Below, in pieces: positions 61,951 to 64,000 of a stretch of 64,000 nucleotides of DNA. The stretch's first letter is position 1; the number at the start of each line of letters is the position of its first letter. Both the position numbers and the translations under genes were made by a program. A model generated the notes under the pieces. The model saw only the letters and a program-made list of their open reading frames with translations. It made no database searches and was not told where the DNA came from. Source of the DNA: Xiphias gladius (lineage: Eukaryota; Chordata; Actinopteri; Istiophoriformes; Xiphiidae); the NCBI RefSeq assembly GCF_016859285.1, contig NC_053422.1, positions 13,628,501 to 13,692,500 on the forward strand, written 5' to 3'.

Positions 61951-64000
61951 GTGAGCACCAAGACATTGTGTTACTCAAACAACACTCGCATAACAATATT
62001 GTGGCAAGTTGAATGTTGTATTGAAGTTCATTATTTCATAGTTTGTCCGGGGCGAGAGAGAGAGAGAAAAAAAAGGATTTTCTAGAACTTGGCTAGCAGC
62101 CATCTCCAACATTGCTAGCTGTTGTCCTGGCGTCTCTGTCTCTCTTTGGTTTAATAGCTTCTACTAAAACTACCACTTGTGATCCTGGAGAACCGGGGTC
62201 ACGAAGCTGGTCGTCCACCTGTCACTGTTAACACTGGGGTTTTCCCAGCTGTGAGCGGCAGAGGCGGGTCGTTAACTGCCACAAGCCACACAATCAGAGC
62301 CACGAATGAGGTATTGGGATTTTTGTTTGAGATGGGATCAAAGGGTGAGGTTACAGTGACAGTTAAAAGTGGTATTCAACAAAAGTGATAACCACATAAC
62401 TAGAACACGATAAGAAGCTTTAGAAAAACTTGAAATAATTTCCAAATACTAAGGCCAAAAGTAAGACTAAGGCTCAAAATACCTGTGGATAGCCTTGGCC
62501 ACCCCCCCAATTTGAGCGAGGATTTCACCCTTGATTGTCTTGGAGCCAAATTCGTTTTGTACAAGCGAGTTACTATCATCACTTTGAGGGCCGGTATCTA
62601 GATGCACATTAAAAGGTGCAAGCTGGAAATATGATCAAGTATGGTCGAAACACAGACTGATCAATTATGAAGCGTACATATAAATCAGCACATAATAAAC
62701 ACAGAGTGATTCTGAGGATATAGTTTTCCCACAGTTGTTGTTCAACTCTCATGGGGTCACTGCTCTAACTCAGCTCATCTGAAGTCCTGATAGTCCAGTC
62801 AATAACAGAAAACGAGTCTGTCCCAGAGGAGGGACTCTCAATCCGCTCTGTAACTGCAGTTCAAGTGTAATTAAAAAGAGCCCGACCTACAAGTTTCAAC
62901 TTGTTTCTGCAACGCTTCATCTTGTCATCTTGCAGTTTTCTTTTCTCTCTTGTTCTGTTGAACAGATGAGAACAAAATATGGTATTTTTGTCCTGAAGTG
63001 CCTGGAGGTGCAATAATTAAGCAAATCAGCAAATTGGAAAAGAACGTGTTATTAAAGCATGTCAGGATGAATTTAGACCACCAGCCCCCATAGTGTCTAA
63101 CACCTCCCTGGTGGTCCATTTATAGGCTGGACTTACCACTTTGTCAGTGCTCTGCAGTTTACATTCTTTAACAAATTATGATGCTTAGCATGAACTCAAA
63201 GCTTTAGGGAGCAAAAGTCCCCGGAGAAAACAAGAATGACCTTTGCCTGCCGGCTTTCAATAAAACATATGAGACTGAGCACAGTAGGGGTCACAGTGTG
63301 TGCTCAGGCTACACTCTGACCAACCGGAGGTCTTCTTGTCAGACTTTTATCATACCGTCTCCAGTGTTACATGCAATCCTTAACCCTGGCAGGCCTCTCC
63401 TTTCTCCTGGACATGTTGTTTTTGTTGTCCTGGAAGCTGAATGTGAACTTCAAAAAAAAAAATAAAAAAAATTGCACCACATCATAAATGCCAGCTGCAT
63501 CCAAACATGCACAAACATTGAAATTCCAAAACTGGTAATAACCTGCTTTAGGGCTTGAAAATCTCGGTAACAGGCCACGGCCACCAGGGCAAAAGTAATT
63601 ACACAATCTGTTTAGGTGTCATCAGCACATAATATCTGTGGTTGCTCAAACATGAAGGAGACCTTGAGGTGCTTATTTGTGTTTGTGTGTGTGTGTGTGT
63701 GTGTTTCTCATCAGGTCTGGTGAGGTGCTGTCAAGGTGTGGAAATGTAATAAGTAATAAGAGACGCTGTTCTAACTGTTTTCGATTTCAGATGTCCTTGC
63801 GAACAATCAGAGTCAACGACAGTCTTAATGGGAAAAAATGATGGTGGAGAGGATGAGTGATGAGAGTTTACTAAAGACTTTCTTATGAACTCAAGAAGTC
63901 TCTAAATATAGAAAAAGTTAGAATCTGAAAACAGCTTCGCAAAACTATGGACTGTACTGAACTAATTAAACCCTGATCAGCCACAACATAAAAACCAGTT
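61951..64000. other. No convincing exon
   Basis: A consensus-like acceptor (cgatttcag) precedes 63791 but every frame there stops within about 20 codons. (TG)n at 63680-63704. If a gene starts at 61.9 kb, this is its first intron. Confidence 0.4.

Noticed and set aside
62179-62388. 69-codon plus-strand frame as a gene
   Set aside because: No recognisable similarity, no splice partner, length expected by chance.
63791-63840. Second exon for the possible gene at 61.9 kb
   Set aside because: The acceptor is fair but each frame stops within about 20 codons and no usable donor precedes the stop.

Overview
The window is nuclear DNA from a teleost fish. Three split vertebrate genes lie on the minus strand with short to medium GT-AG introns. 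Long CA/TG microsatellites and decayed Tc1/mariner, hAT-like and Rex1/CR1-like elements are scattered through introns and spacers. A two-domain phosphoethanolamine methyltransferase, a gene fish keep and mammals lack, supports this. No tRNA, rRNA, CRISPR array or prokaryotic feature was seen.

Layout. 1-5037: repeats (a Tc1-like element with terminal inverted repeats, a mariner-like fragment) and the 3' flank/UTR of the first gene. 5038-21282, minus: complete coagulation factor VIII gene (f8), 27 coding exons that I spliced by hand into one open frame of 1,666 residues (A1-A2-short B-A3-C1-C2). 21283-24459: spacer with a decayed Tc1-like element. 24460-40006, minus: complete MORC3/MORC4-type gene, 17 coding exons, 913 residues (GHKL ATPase, CW zinc finger, C-terminal coiled coil); its fourth intron looks like a U12-type AT-AC intron. 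41823-49448, minus: complete pmt gene, 12 coding exons, 513 residues with two SAM-methyltransferase domains. 49509-64000: about 14.5 kb with no convincing gene, holding a LINE fragment, an hAT-like end, a Tc1 transposase remnant and, near 61.4-62.0 kb, a possible promoter and first exon for a plus-strand gene running out of the window.

The three genes are neighbours but do different jobs (clotting cofactor, nuclear chromatin ATPase, choline-lipid synthesis); nothing suggests a shared pathway. The most notable observations are: three exon-structure differences between this f8 and human F8; (TG)n tracts taking the place of the pyrimidine tract at splice acceptors; the AT-AC intron in the MORC gene; a 1.15-kb mobile element with long inverted ends plus a second partial copy; and perfect short hairpins in introns. 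I found no clearly new biological system.

Exon limits come from reading splice sites and reading-frame phase by eye. Each gene's total coding length is a multiple of three without internal stops, which is a strong internal check. Comparisons with human exon lengths rely on memory of the human gene.
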